Source of the DNA: Candidatus Rokuibacteriota bacterium
GTDB lineage: Bacteria; JAUVQV01
Assembly (NCBI GenBank): GCA_030597995.1
Contig: JAUVQV010000023.1
Location: 1-8,191 of the forward strand
Direction: 5' to 3'
DNA length: 8,191 bases
Positions 1 to 6,798 of the stretch are shown here, in pieces (position 1 is the first letter of the stretch; the number at the start of each line of letters is the position of its first letter). The notes under the pieces are model-generated. The model did not search any database. It worked only from the letters and a program-made list of their open reading frames with translations, and was not told where the DNA came from. The position numbers and the translations under genes were made by a program.

Positions 1-81
1 GGATTGATCATAATCCTGAACCTGGATTGTCTCCTCTCCAACGAGGAGATGACGCAGCTCCGACAACAGACTCTGCTCTGA
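1..81 (+). CDS. cheW: CheW-like chemotaxis coupling protein, C-terminal end only (partial)
   Basis: An open frame enters from the left edge in frame 1 and stops at TGA 79-81, giving 26 residues. The stretch LIIILNLDCLLSNEEM resembles the C-terminus of CheW, where a final beta strand (compare LILVNIEKLLNSEEM in E. coli CheW, from memory) leads into an acidic SxEEM helix. CheW is the cytoplasmic adaptor that couples methyl-accepting chemotaxis receptors to the kinase CheA. The stop lies 10 bases before the proS ATG on the same strand, and the proS ribosome binding site begins at the stop itself, so the two genes are probably co-transcribed. With only 26 residues visible, a CheW domain at the end of a larger protein (for example CheV) cannot be excluded. 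Confidence 0.65.
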   Translation, partial: GLIIILNLDCLLSNEEMTQLRQQTLL

Positions 82-91
82 GGGGGAGGCG

Positions 92-1807
92 ATGCGGCTC
101 TCCAGTTATCTGCTTCCCACGCAGCGCGAAGAACCCGCCGAGGCGGAGGTTATCAGCCACCGCCTCATGATCCGGGCCGGCATGATCCGGAAAATGGCGG
201 CCGGGATCTACTCTTATCTCCCCTTCGGCTACCGGGCCCTGCGGAAGGTGGAGGGGATTGTGCGGGAGGAGATGGACCGGGCCGGGGCCCAGGAAGTGTT
301 TCTCCCTGTTCTCAATCCGGCCGAGCTCTGGCGGGAGACCGGCCGCTGGGAGGTGTACGGCAGGGAGCTGATGCGGCTCCAGGACCGCCACGGACGGGAG
401 TTTTGCCTCGGGCCGACGCACGAGGAGGTGATCACGGATCTGGTCCGCCGCGAGGTCCGTTCCTGGCGGCAGCTCCCGCTCACCCTGTATCAGATCCAGA
501 CCAAGTTCCGCGACGAGATCCGACCCCGCTTCGGGCTGATGCGCTGCCGGGAGTTCGGGATGAAAGACGCTTACAGCTTCGATCGGGACGAGGAAGGGGC
601 CCAGAAGAGCTACCAGCAGATGTTTGAGGCCTACTCCCGGATCTTCTCCCGCTGCGGCCTCCGCTTCAAGGCCGTGGAGGCCGACAGTGGCCCGATCGGG
701 GGATCCTTTTCGCACGAGTTCATGGTCCTGGCCGACACCGGGGAGGACTCCCTCCTGGACTGCGGCGGATGCGGGTACGCCGCCAACCTCGAGAAGGCCG
801 AGATCGCCGCCCCGGAGGAATCAGGGGGCAAGGAGGCGGCCCGCGCCCTGGAGAGGGTTCCCACTCCCGGAAAGCGCACCGTGGAAGAGGTCTCTTCCTT
901 CCTGGAGTCCTCGCCGCAGCGGCTCGTAAAAACCCTCCTCTATCAGGTGAACAGCCGGGCGCTGGCGGTCCTGATCCGGGGAGACCATCAGCTGAACGAA
1001 ACCAAGCTGAAGAATTACCTCGGTGCGGACTCCCTGGCGCCGGCCACCGGGGACCAGATCGAGGAGCGGACCGGGGCGCCGGTGGGATTTTCCGGACCGG
1101 TCGGCCTCCCAAAACTGCGGATTGTCGCCGACCGGCAGCTGCGACACCTCGCGAATTTCGTCACCGGGGGCAATGCGGCCGACGAGCACCTGGTGAATGT
1201 CAACTTCGAGCGGGATTTTTCGGTGGGGGAGTGGGCGGATCTCAAGTCCGCCGACGCCGGAGACCCCTGCCCCCGCTGCCGCCGGCCGATGGAGGTCCGA
1301 CGCGGGATCGAGGTCGGACACGTCTTCAAGCTCGGGACCAAGTACAGCCGGGCGATGGGGGCCGCGCACCTCGATCCGGAGGGGAAGGAACGGCTGATGG
1401 TAATGGGCTGTTACGGGATCGGCACCGGCCGGACGGTGGCCGCCGCCATCGAGCAGAACCACGACGCGGACGGCATCATCTGGCCGGTCCCCCTGGCGCC
1501 TTTTCCGGTCACCCTGCTCACGCTGACGGAGAACGATCCGGCGGTGCGGGCGGCCTCGGAGCGGCTGGTCGGAGAGCTGGAGGAGAAGGGAGTGGATGTC
1601 CTCTGGGACGACCGCCCCGAGCGGGCCGGGGTAAAGTTCAAGGACGCCGACCTGATCGGCTGCCCTATCCGGGTGGTGATCGGCGGGAAATCCCACCAGC
1701 GGGGGGAGGGCGAGATCCGCATCCGCCGCACCGGCGAGAAGACCGCTGCCCCCCTCAACACAATCGCCGCCACTATCATAAAAATGGTGTCAGGTCTTGA
1801 CATTTGA
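92..1807 (+). CDS. proS: Prolyl-tRNA synthetase, bacterial type with editing domain
   Basis: This class II aminoacyl-tRNA synthetase charges tRNA-Pro with proline in the cytoplasm. It has 571 residues, the usual length of bacterial ProRS (E. coli 572). The N-terminus MRLSSYLLPT...AEVISHRLMIRAGMIRK is canonical and fixes the ATG at 92. The purine-rich GGGGGAGG at 82-89 is the ribosome binding site, though its GGAGG core sits only 2 bases from the ATG. Visible landmarks are LGPTHEEVITD at 106-116, motif 2 with FRDEIRPRFG at 139-148 continuing to KDAYSF at 163, and motif 3 YGIGTGR at 441-447 with Arg447. The inserted editing (INS) domain lies between motifs 2 and 3, roughly 224-407. It has Lys280 in LVKTLL, matching the E. 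coli editing lysine K279, and His366 in DEHLVNVNFERD. Cys224/Cys227 and Cys393/Cys396 form two CxxC pairs at the edges of the insert and may bind a metal. The anticodon-binding domain occupies about 468-571. The last codons become AT-rich and run into a repeat-like sequence. Confidence 0.97.
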   Translation: MRLSSYLLPTQREEPAEAEVISHRLMIRAGMIRKMAAGIYSYLPFGYRALRKVEGIVREEMDRAGAQEVFLPVLNPAELWRETGRWEVYGRELMRLQDRHGREFCLGPTHEEVITDLVRREVRSWRQLPLTLYQIQTKFRDEIRPRFGLMRCREFGMKDAYSFDRDEEGAQKSYQQMFEAYSRIFSRCGLRFKAVEADSGPIGGSFSHEFMVLADTGEDSLLDCGGCGYAANLEKAEIAAPEESGGKEAARALERVPTPGKRTVEEVSSFLESSPQRLVKTLLYQVNSRALAVLIRGDHQLNETKLKNYLGADSLAPATGDQIEERTGAPVGFSGPVGLPKLRIVADRQLRHLANFVTGGNAADEHLVNVNFERDFSVGEWADLKSADAGDPCPRCRRPMEVRRGIEVGHVFKLGTKYSRAMGAAHLDPEGKERLMVMGCYGIGTGRTVAAAIEQNHDADGIIWPVPLAPFPVTLLTLTENDPAVRAASERLVGELEEKGVDVLWDDRPERAGVKFKDADLIGCPIRVVIGGKSHQRGEGEIRIRRTGEKTAAPLNTIAATIIKMVSGLDI

Positions 1808-1810
1808 CAT
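1788..1810. repeat. Repeat-like motif overlapping the 3' end of proS
   Basis: An inverted repeat, TGTCA (1788-1792) and TGACA (1798-1802), is followed by a tandem 7-mer, TTGACAT at 1797-1803 and again at 1804-1810. The motif supplies the final residues (about VSGLDI) and the TGA stop of proS. From about base 1770 the codons (ATA, AAA, TCA, GGT, CTT, ATT) differ from the GC-rich codons in the rest of the gene, and the AT-rich character continues into the gap up to 1952. From memory, closely similar sequence recurs near IS200-like/REP-associated transposases in deltaproteobacterial genomes; this was not checked. No transposase is present here, so it could be a remnant or a coincidence. Confidence 0.4.
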
Positions 1811-1952
1811 AAGCGACGGGTAATTTCCGAATTTAGTGACCGGCAGCCTGCAATATTTATGATACAACTAAGACTTGGTAGCCATTAAGGAACAAAAGTA
1901 GAATGTTGTTTGTCCGAAAAACACTCTGTATTTTACCGGGCGTAACAGGGCG

Positions 1953-4900
1953 TTATTGATCCCGTAACCGCATCGAGATCAGGGTGGATACTCCCGGGTC
2001 GGCCATCGTGACCCCGATCAGGTGGCTGGCGTTTTCCATGGTCCTCTTGTTGTGGGTGATCACTACGAGCTGCGAACCGTTTATGGATTTGTTCAAGAGG
2101 GTCAAAAAGCGGCCGGTATTGGTTTCATCGAGGGGGGCGTCGACCTCGTCCAGGAGGCAGAATGGGGTCGGCTTGACCATGAAAATGGCGAGGAGAAGGG
2201 CCATGGACGCCAGAGCTTTCTCTCCCCCGGAAAGCAGTGAAAGCTGTTGCAGTTTTTTTCCGGCCGGCTGGGCCAGGACTTCGATTCCGGCCTCCAGCGG
2301 ATCCTCGGTCTCGGTCAGCCGCAACGTTCCCTGCCCGCCCTCGAAGAGGACGGGGAAGACTTCCTGAAATTTTTCGTTGATTTTCTCGAAGGTTTCGACA
2401 AATCTCTGCCGCGTGGTGCGGTTGATCTTCCGAATTGCCTGGTGGAGGTCTTCGGAGGCTTTTTCCAGGTCTTCACGCTGGCCTATCAGGAAGTTCAGAC
2501 GCTCTTGAAGTTCCTGATGGTCCCCGATGGCCGCTAGGTTTACCGGACCCAGGGCCTGGAGCCGGGATGCCAGGTCACGGTGTTCTCGATCCAGATCTTC
2601 CGGGGGCAGCTGCCGCACGGCCTCCCGTGTTTCCTGGTCCCAGAGTTTTTCTGGGGCGCAACGGCCTATCTCGGCCACCTTATCCTGAAGATGCTCCAAC
2701 CGCACATGGGCCTCGGCCTCCTGGACCTGCAGCGCAGCGATCTCCCGCTGAACTTCCTCCGCTTTCAGACGCAAACGGCGGAGCGTCTCCTCCATCTCGC
2801 GCACCCGGCCCGACTTCTGTTGCTGCTCCTCCTGGGCGTCGGTCAGCCGTCTTTCCAGCGCCTCCCGCGAGCCGGTAAGATCCTCTCTTTCCCCGGTAAG
2901 ATTTCCCACCTCGTTTGTCTCCAGGCGTTCCTGTTCCCGGAGCGCGGCCTGTTCCCGTACCTGTTCGTCCCGCCGACTCTCGGCCTCGAGCTGCTCTGAA
3001 GCCAGGCGCTCACGGCGTGCGCGGAGGTGTGAGGATCGTTCCCGGCCGGCGGCGAGCTCTACCTGGAGGGAGTTGGCGCGTTCGGTGAGGGAGGCCTCCT
3101 CGGCGAGTACCTCAGACAGCTTCTTTTCCCGGCCGGCAATGTCTTTCTCGCGGCGATCCCGCCCGAACTCGAATTCCGATTTTCGAGCCAACTCCTGCGT
3201 CAACTTTTCTGCGAGCCCCTCTTTTTCAGCAGCCGCTTTGCGGGAGGCCTCCTCGAGCTTTTGACGCTGCAGGCTGAGGCTGTGGCTCTTTTGCCGGGTG
3301 AGGGAGAGGTCTTTCTCCAGAGAGGAGATATCGCTGTCGAGACGATACCCGGTCTCGCGAAGGCGCTTCTCCTCATCCTCCAACTCCCCGAGGCGTTTTT
3401 TGAGCTCCGACCGGCTGCGACTCAGCTCCTCGACCCGCTCCCCGGCCGCGGCCGCGGTGGTCTTCGTCTCCCTTATCTTTCGTAAAAGGGGGAGGAGTTC
3501 GAGAGAGGGATCAATCCGGCCCGCACTGACGGACCCGTCCGGCCAGAGAACCTCTCCGGTCGGTGTGACGAAGGTCCACGAACCTTCGCCGGAGGTCCAG
3601 AGGGTGTGGGCGGCGTCCAGATCCCGGACCAGGATTACGCCGTGTAAAAGATGCCGGATAACCTGGCGGTATTCCTCGGACACAGAGACGAAATCCTGGA
3701 CTTCCCCCAGGATGCCCGGCCCTTCCGGACGCCCGTTCCCGGATCTCGCCCGGGGACTGAGCGGCAGGAATGTTCCGCGTACGGAGCTGTCCTTTTGCAT
3801 ACACCGGCCGGCACCGACGGCGGTTTCAAGGGAGTTTACCAGCAAGTACTTCAATTTCTCTCCGAGGACGGCCTCCAGGGCGGTTTCGTGCTCCGGCGAC
3901 ACCTGAACGCAACCCGCCACCAGACCCCGCACCTCGCCGCGGATTTCACTATGCTGCTGCAGGCGGTCCAGCTCTTTTCGCAGACGCTCCGGCCAGCCGC
4001 CGAGGCTGCGCTCCAACTCCGTCAGGGAGGCCAGGCGCGATGAACTTTGGGAGAGATCTTCACGAGCCTGATGCAATTCCTGCTCGGTCCGCTCCAGATC
4101 CTCCTCGGTGCCGGCCCGGGCGGTGCGGCAGGGAGTGAGGGCTTCCTGAGCCCCGGAACGGACCTCTTTGGTGCCTGCGAGTTTCTCCCGGAGTTCCTGC
4201 TCGTGGGAGCGGAGGGGGGTATCTTCTTCCTCCAGGAGGCGGCTCTCGTCGCCGAGGCGCTCCAGGTCGCGCTCCACGGACCCGTATAGTGTCTGGGACC
4301 TGGTAACCAGATTTTGCGTTTCTCCCTCGCGCTTGACATCCGCGAGGAACTGAGACGTCCTCTCCTCCAAATTCGCCTTCAGTTCCCGTATGGTTTCGGC
4401 GGTTCGAGAGCGCCTGTCGGACACGCTGCGGTGCTGATTCTCCTGCTCCCTGATCCGGGCCTCGATGGCCAGCAGTTCCTCCTCCAGACGGGAGCGCTCG
4501 CCGAAGAACTCCTCGAGAAGCCTCGAGAGCCGGGCCGCCTCCGCCTCGCACCGTGTACCGGCGGATTTGATTTGATCCACACGGGTGCGCTTTGCCTGGA
4601 GTTGATGCTCGACGGACTCCAGCAGGCCCCGGTGGGAAAAGAACTCCTCCCGGGCGTCCTGTACGAGCTCTTCGAGTTCGACCAGAGAAAGCCTTCCGGA
4701 TTGTATGGAGGCCTCGGCCGCGGTGATCTCGTTGCCCAATGTCCCCTGCAGTTCCTGCAGGCCGCTGATACGTTCCTGCTGTGACTCGGCTTCCTCCTGA
4801 CGGGAACACCACTGCTGATAAAGTGTTCTCAGCTCCACTACCTTGATCTCTTCCTGCAGGCCGTTATACTTCTCCGCTTTCCTCGCCTGGCGTTTGAGAG

Positions 4901-5519
4901 CTGATATCTGACGCTTCACCTCCCGCATGATGTCGTCGAGGCGCGTCACGTTCTGCTGGGTGGACTCCAATTTCCTGAGGGCGGCCGACTTCCGTTCCTT
5001 GTATTTCGCTATCCCCGCTGCCTCTTCCACCAGAACACGCCGGTCTTCGGGCCGGGAGCTGATGATCGAACCGATGTTTCCCTGGTCGATCACGGCGTAG
5101 GCCTTGGGGTTCATCCCGGTGTCCAGAAAAAGCTCCCTGATGTCCCGCAGCCGGCAGGGAGTGTTGTTTATCAGGAACTCGCTCTCACCGGAGCGATAGA
5201 GGCGGCGGGTGACACAGATTTCACTCAACTCGTGATACGGGCTCGGAACGTCCCCCCCGTTGGTCTCCATTGTCAGACAGACTTCCGCCATTCCCAGGGG
5301 GTGCCGGCTCTCGCTCCCCGAGAAGATGAGATCCTCCATCCGCTCGCCCCGCAGCATTTTGAGGCTCTGCTCTCCCAGGACCCAGCGGATGGCGTCGGCG
5401 ATGTTGCTCTTCCCGCATCCGTTCGGGCCGACGACGGCATTGATTCCCTCACGGAAGAGTACTTCGGTCCGATTGAAAAAAGACTTGAACCCCTGCATTT
5501 CCAGTTTTTTGAAAATCAA
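1953..5519 (-). CDS. smc: Chromosome segregation ATPase SMC (condensin subunit)
   Basis: SMC dimerises and, with ScpA and ScpB, forms the ring-shaped condensin that organises and segregates the chromosome. This protein is full length (1188 residues). The N-terminal head begins IFKKLEMQGFKSF and has Walker A GPNGCGKS at 31-38, an Arg-loop region LRGERMEDLIFSGS at 56-69 and the conserved block around 131-178 (DTGMNPKAYAVIDQG...EEAAGIAKYKERK). Two long Glu/Arg/Leu-rich coiled coils (about 175-515 and 675-1000) flank a hinge at about 525-670. The C-terminal head carries the signature LSGGEKA at 1096-1102, Walker B with LLDEVDAP (Asp1124, Glu1125), the D-loop DETN and the H-loop His1156 in VITHNK. 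The start is TTG at 5519-5517: it has a strong GGAGGAG 8 bases upstream, and the next ATG (codon 8) would remove the first beta strand. The gene converges on proS with a 145-base gap. scpA and scpB are not in the window. Confidence 0.97.
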   Translation of the reverse strand: MIFKKLEMQGFKSFFNRTEVLFREGINAVVGPNGCGKSNIADAIRWVLGEQSLKMLRGERMEDLIFSGSESRHPLGMAEVCLTMETNGGDVPSPYHELSEICVTRRLYRSGESEFLINNTPCRLRDIRELFLDTGMNPKAYAVIDQGNIGSIISSRPEDRRVLVEEAAGIAKYKERKSAALRKLESTQQNVTRLDDIMREVKRQISALKRQARKAEKYNGLQEEIKVVELRTLYQQWCSRQEEAESQQERISGLQELQGTLGNEITAAEASIQSGRLSLVELEELVQDAREEFFSHRGLLESVEHQLQAKRTRVDQIKSAGTRCEAEAARLSRLLEEFFGERSRLEEELLAIEARIREQENQHRSVSDRRSRTAETIRELKANLEERTSQFLADVKREGETQNLVTRSQTLYGSVERDLERLGDESRLLEEEDTPLRSHEQELREKLAGTKEVRSGAQEALTPCRTARAGTEEDLERTEQELHQAREDLSQSSSRLASLTELERSLGGWPERLRKELDRLQQHSEIRGEVRGLVAGCVQVSPEHETALEAVLGEKLKYLLVNSLETAVGAGRCMQKDSSVRGTFLPLSPRARSGNGRPEGPGILGEVQDFVSVSEEYRQVIRHLLHGVILVRDLDAAHTLWTSGEGSWTFVTPTGEVLWPDGSVSAGRIDPSLELLPLLRKIRETKTTAAAAGERVEELSRSRSELKKRLGELEDEEKRLRETGYRLDSDISSLEKDLSLTRQKSHSLSLQRQKLEEASRKAAAEKEGLAEKLTQELARKSEFEFGRDRREKDIAGREKKLSEVLAEEASLTERANSLQVELAAGRERSSHLRARRERLASEQLEAESRRDEQVREQAALREQERLETNEVGNLTGEREDLTGSREALERRLTDAQEEQQQKSGRVREMEETLRRLRLKAEEVQREIAALQVQEAEAHVRLEHLQDKVAEIGRCAPEKLWDQETREAVRQLPPEDLDREHRDLASRLQALGPVNLAAIGDHQELQERLNFLIGQREDLEKASEDLHQAIRKINRTTRQRFVETFEKINEKFQEVFPVLFEGGQGTLRLTETEDPLEAGIEVLAQPAGKKLQQLSLLSGGEKALASMALLLAIFMVKPTPFCLLDEVDAPLDETNTGRFLTLLNKSINGSQLVVITHNKRTMENASHLIGVTMADPGVSTLISMRLRDQ

Positions 5520-5527
5520 GAGACTTT

Positions 5528-5534
5528 CTCCTCC
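5528..5534 (-). promoter_or_regulatory. Ribosome binding site that fixes the TTG start of smc
   Basis: The minus strand reads GGAGGAG here, 8 bases before the TTG at 5519-5517. This is a near-perfect Shine-Dalgarno sequence at standard spacing, and it supports a TTG start giving the conserved SMC N-terminus. Confidence 0.85.
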
Positions 5535-5547
5535 ACTCTGGCTACCG

Positions 5548-5566
5548 AAAAAACCCCGAAGGGTTC
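5548..5566 (-). terminator. UUCG-capped terminator-like hairpin in the smc leader
   Basis: On the minus strand the sequence AACCC-TTCG-GGGTT forms a 5-bp stem (5565-5561 pairing with 5556-5552) closed by the very stable C(UUCG)G tetraloop. A G-U pair can extend it, and it runs directly into T residues down to 5548. It looks like a short intrinsic terminator. It sits downstream of the predicted smc promoter and only 13 bases before the smc Shine-Dalgarno, so it would lie inside the smc 5' leader. It could stop readthrough from lptFG, attenuate smc, or protect the 5' end. The stem is short and only four U residues remain outside it, so termination may be partial. Confidence 0.55.
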
Positions 5567-5593
5567 CCCTATGGCACTAAGTCCTGTGGTTCA

Positions 5594-5623
5594 ATGTTAG
5601 AACAACCCCATATATTGTGTCAA
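5594..5623 (-). promoter_or_regulatory. Predicted sigma70 promoter for smc
   Basis: On the minus strand a perfect -35 TTGACA (5623-5618) is followed after 18 bases by TAACAT (5599-5594), which matches the -10 consensus at 4 of 6 positions including the key T, A and final T. Transcription would begin near 5587, giving a leader of roughly 68 bases before the TTG of smc. The surrounding sequence is AT-rich compared with the genes. This suggests smc is transcribed independently of lptFG. Confidence 0.65.
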
Positions 5624-5712
5624 GAGAAAAAGATTCATAGCCCTCACCATTGTTGGCCCGGGATCGTGGCTCGCAGGGTATAACCTGGGGAAGATTTCTG
5701 GAAAGCTCCTGT

Positions 5713-6798
5713 CTAAAGTTCCATGTTCAGCCAGAGATATGTTCCTACCGCTAAAAAGAAGATATTTGGAGCCCAAGCGGCCAGCAGGGGGGGAATCCGG
5801 CCGGCGTGACCGAGGGAGATTCCTATCGAGACCAGAATCCAGTAGATGAAGCCGAGGGCGAGGCTCATTCCGAGGCTGGCGAAGATGCCGCCGCTGGGCC
5901 GGGAGCGAAAGGCAAAGGGTGCGGCCATGATCGAGATTACGAAGCTGATCAGGGGGATAGAAGTCTTAGAGTGGAGATCCACCACATAGGCGGTAGGATT
6001 GAAGCCGCTTCGGGTAAGCTTCCGGATGTAGTCCGCCAGCGAGAGAAAGTTCATCTCTTCTGGATTTTCCCGGTACTGGGAAATGTCCTCCGGCTGCTCG
6101 GGGAGGGGGATCACCTTTCGGTGGAACGACTCCGTGGTGATCTCACCGCTGGGGGAGAAGTTCCGAACAGTGCCTTGGGAGAAAACCCAGACGCCGTGTT
6201 GATATCGGGCCCGCCGGGCGTCGACCCGCTCAATGAGACGGGTGTGAGAGAGATCGAAGCGGTAGAGGGTTATCCCTTCCAGGGTTTGTTCCACCGGGTC
6301 GAGGAGCCTGATGTTGAAGATGGTGTTGTTTTCTCCGTAGTACCAGATACGGTTTTGACGAAACACGCTCCGCAGAGGGCGTTTTTTGATGTGCACGTTT
6401 TTGATGAAATTGCTTTTCCGGGTGGTGTGAGGCACGATGAACTCGTTGTTGATAAAGACCATCACGCTGATGATCAGGCCCCAGGCCACAAGGGGGTAAC
6501 AGATATGAAAGAGCATCACCCCGCCGGACTTGATGGCGGTCATCTCATGGTTCCGGTTCATAATACCGAGGGTGACCAGGACGGCGACTAGGACGGCGAC
6601 CGGCGCGATGTGGATGACGATGAAGGGAATCTTGAGCAGAAAGTACTTCAGCTTGTAATGAAAGGGAGAGGGATAGTTTAGAAAGAGGTCTATCCTCTGG
6701 AAGAAGTCCACCAGAAAGTACGCGGCCAGAAGCCCGACAAAGCACATCAAAAAGATCTTCAGGAACTCTCGCTGCACGTATCGCTGCAGAATGCTCAA
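5713..6798 (-). CDS. lptG: LPS export permease LptG
   Basis: LptG is one of the two transmembrane subunits of the inner-membrane ABC transporter LptB2FG, which extracts lipopolysaccharide and passes it to the LptC/LptA bridge. The 361-residue protein has the LptF/LptG (YjgP/YjgQ) layout. Three N-terminal membrane helices lie at about 11-34, 54-79 and 96-117, followed by a periplasmic beta-rich domain at about 125-265. Three C-terminal helices lie at about 279-297, 304-328 and 337-358. The segment NRNHEMTAIKSGG at 81-93 is the conserved cytoplasmic coupling region that contacts LptB, with Glu85. I place the start at TTG 6798-6796 because SILQRYVQREFLK is the typical N-terminus of the family. 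The TTG overlaps the lptF stop (TTGA), and GGATGAGG lies 5 bases upstream. The open frame continues 118 codons further, but that sequence is out-of-frame lptF and has no LptG character. LptF versus LptG is assigned from gene order and N-terminal similarity. Confidence 0.93.
   Translation of the reverse strand: MSILQRYVQREFLKIFLMCFVGLLAAYFLVDFFQRIDLFLNYPSPFHYKLKYFLLKIPFIVIHIAPVAVLVAVLVTLGIMNRNHEMTAIKSGGVMLFHICYPLVAWGLIISVMVFINNEFIVPHTTRKSNFIKNVHIKKRPLRSVFRQNRIWYYGENNTIFNIRLLDPVEQTLEGITLYRFDLSHTRLIERVDARRARYQHGVWVFSQGTVRNFSPSGEITTESFHRKVIPLPEQPEDISQYRENPEEMNFLSLADYIRKLTRSGFNPTAYVVDLHSKTSIPLISFVISIMAAPFAFRSRPSGGIFASLGMSLALGFIYWILVSIGISLGHAGRIPPLLAAWAPNIFFLAVGTYLWLNMEL

Noticed and set aside
769..1800. 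Long overlapping frames inside proS (plus frame 769-1800; minus frames 8-715, 821-1696 and 1411-1803)
   Set aside because: Their products are Arg/Gly/Pro-rich with no recognisable domains. They arise from the GC-rich codons of proS.
1797..1832. A promoter reading rightward from the TTGACA boxes at the end of proS
   Set aside because: The best -10 candidate (TAATTT at 1821-1826) matches only 3 of 6 positions, and no plus-strand gene follows before smc on the opposite strand.
4060..4812. Minus-strand frame of 250 codons within smc
   Set aside because: It is a low-complexity Arg/Gly/Pro product, an out-of-frame shadow of the SMC coiled-coil region.
5580..5650. A 17-codon minus-strand frame starting MVRAMNLF in the lptG-smc gap
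   Set aside because: It has no ribosome binding site and overlaps the predicted smc promoter.
5806..6591. Plus-strand frame of 261 codons opposite lptG, and a similar one at 6837-7628 opposite lptF
   Set aside because: They are antisense to clear LptG and LptF sequence, rich in Asp/Glu/Gly/His, with no domain and no convincing ribosome binding site.
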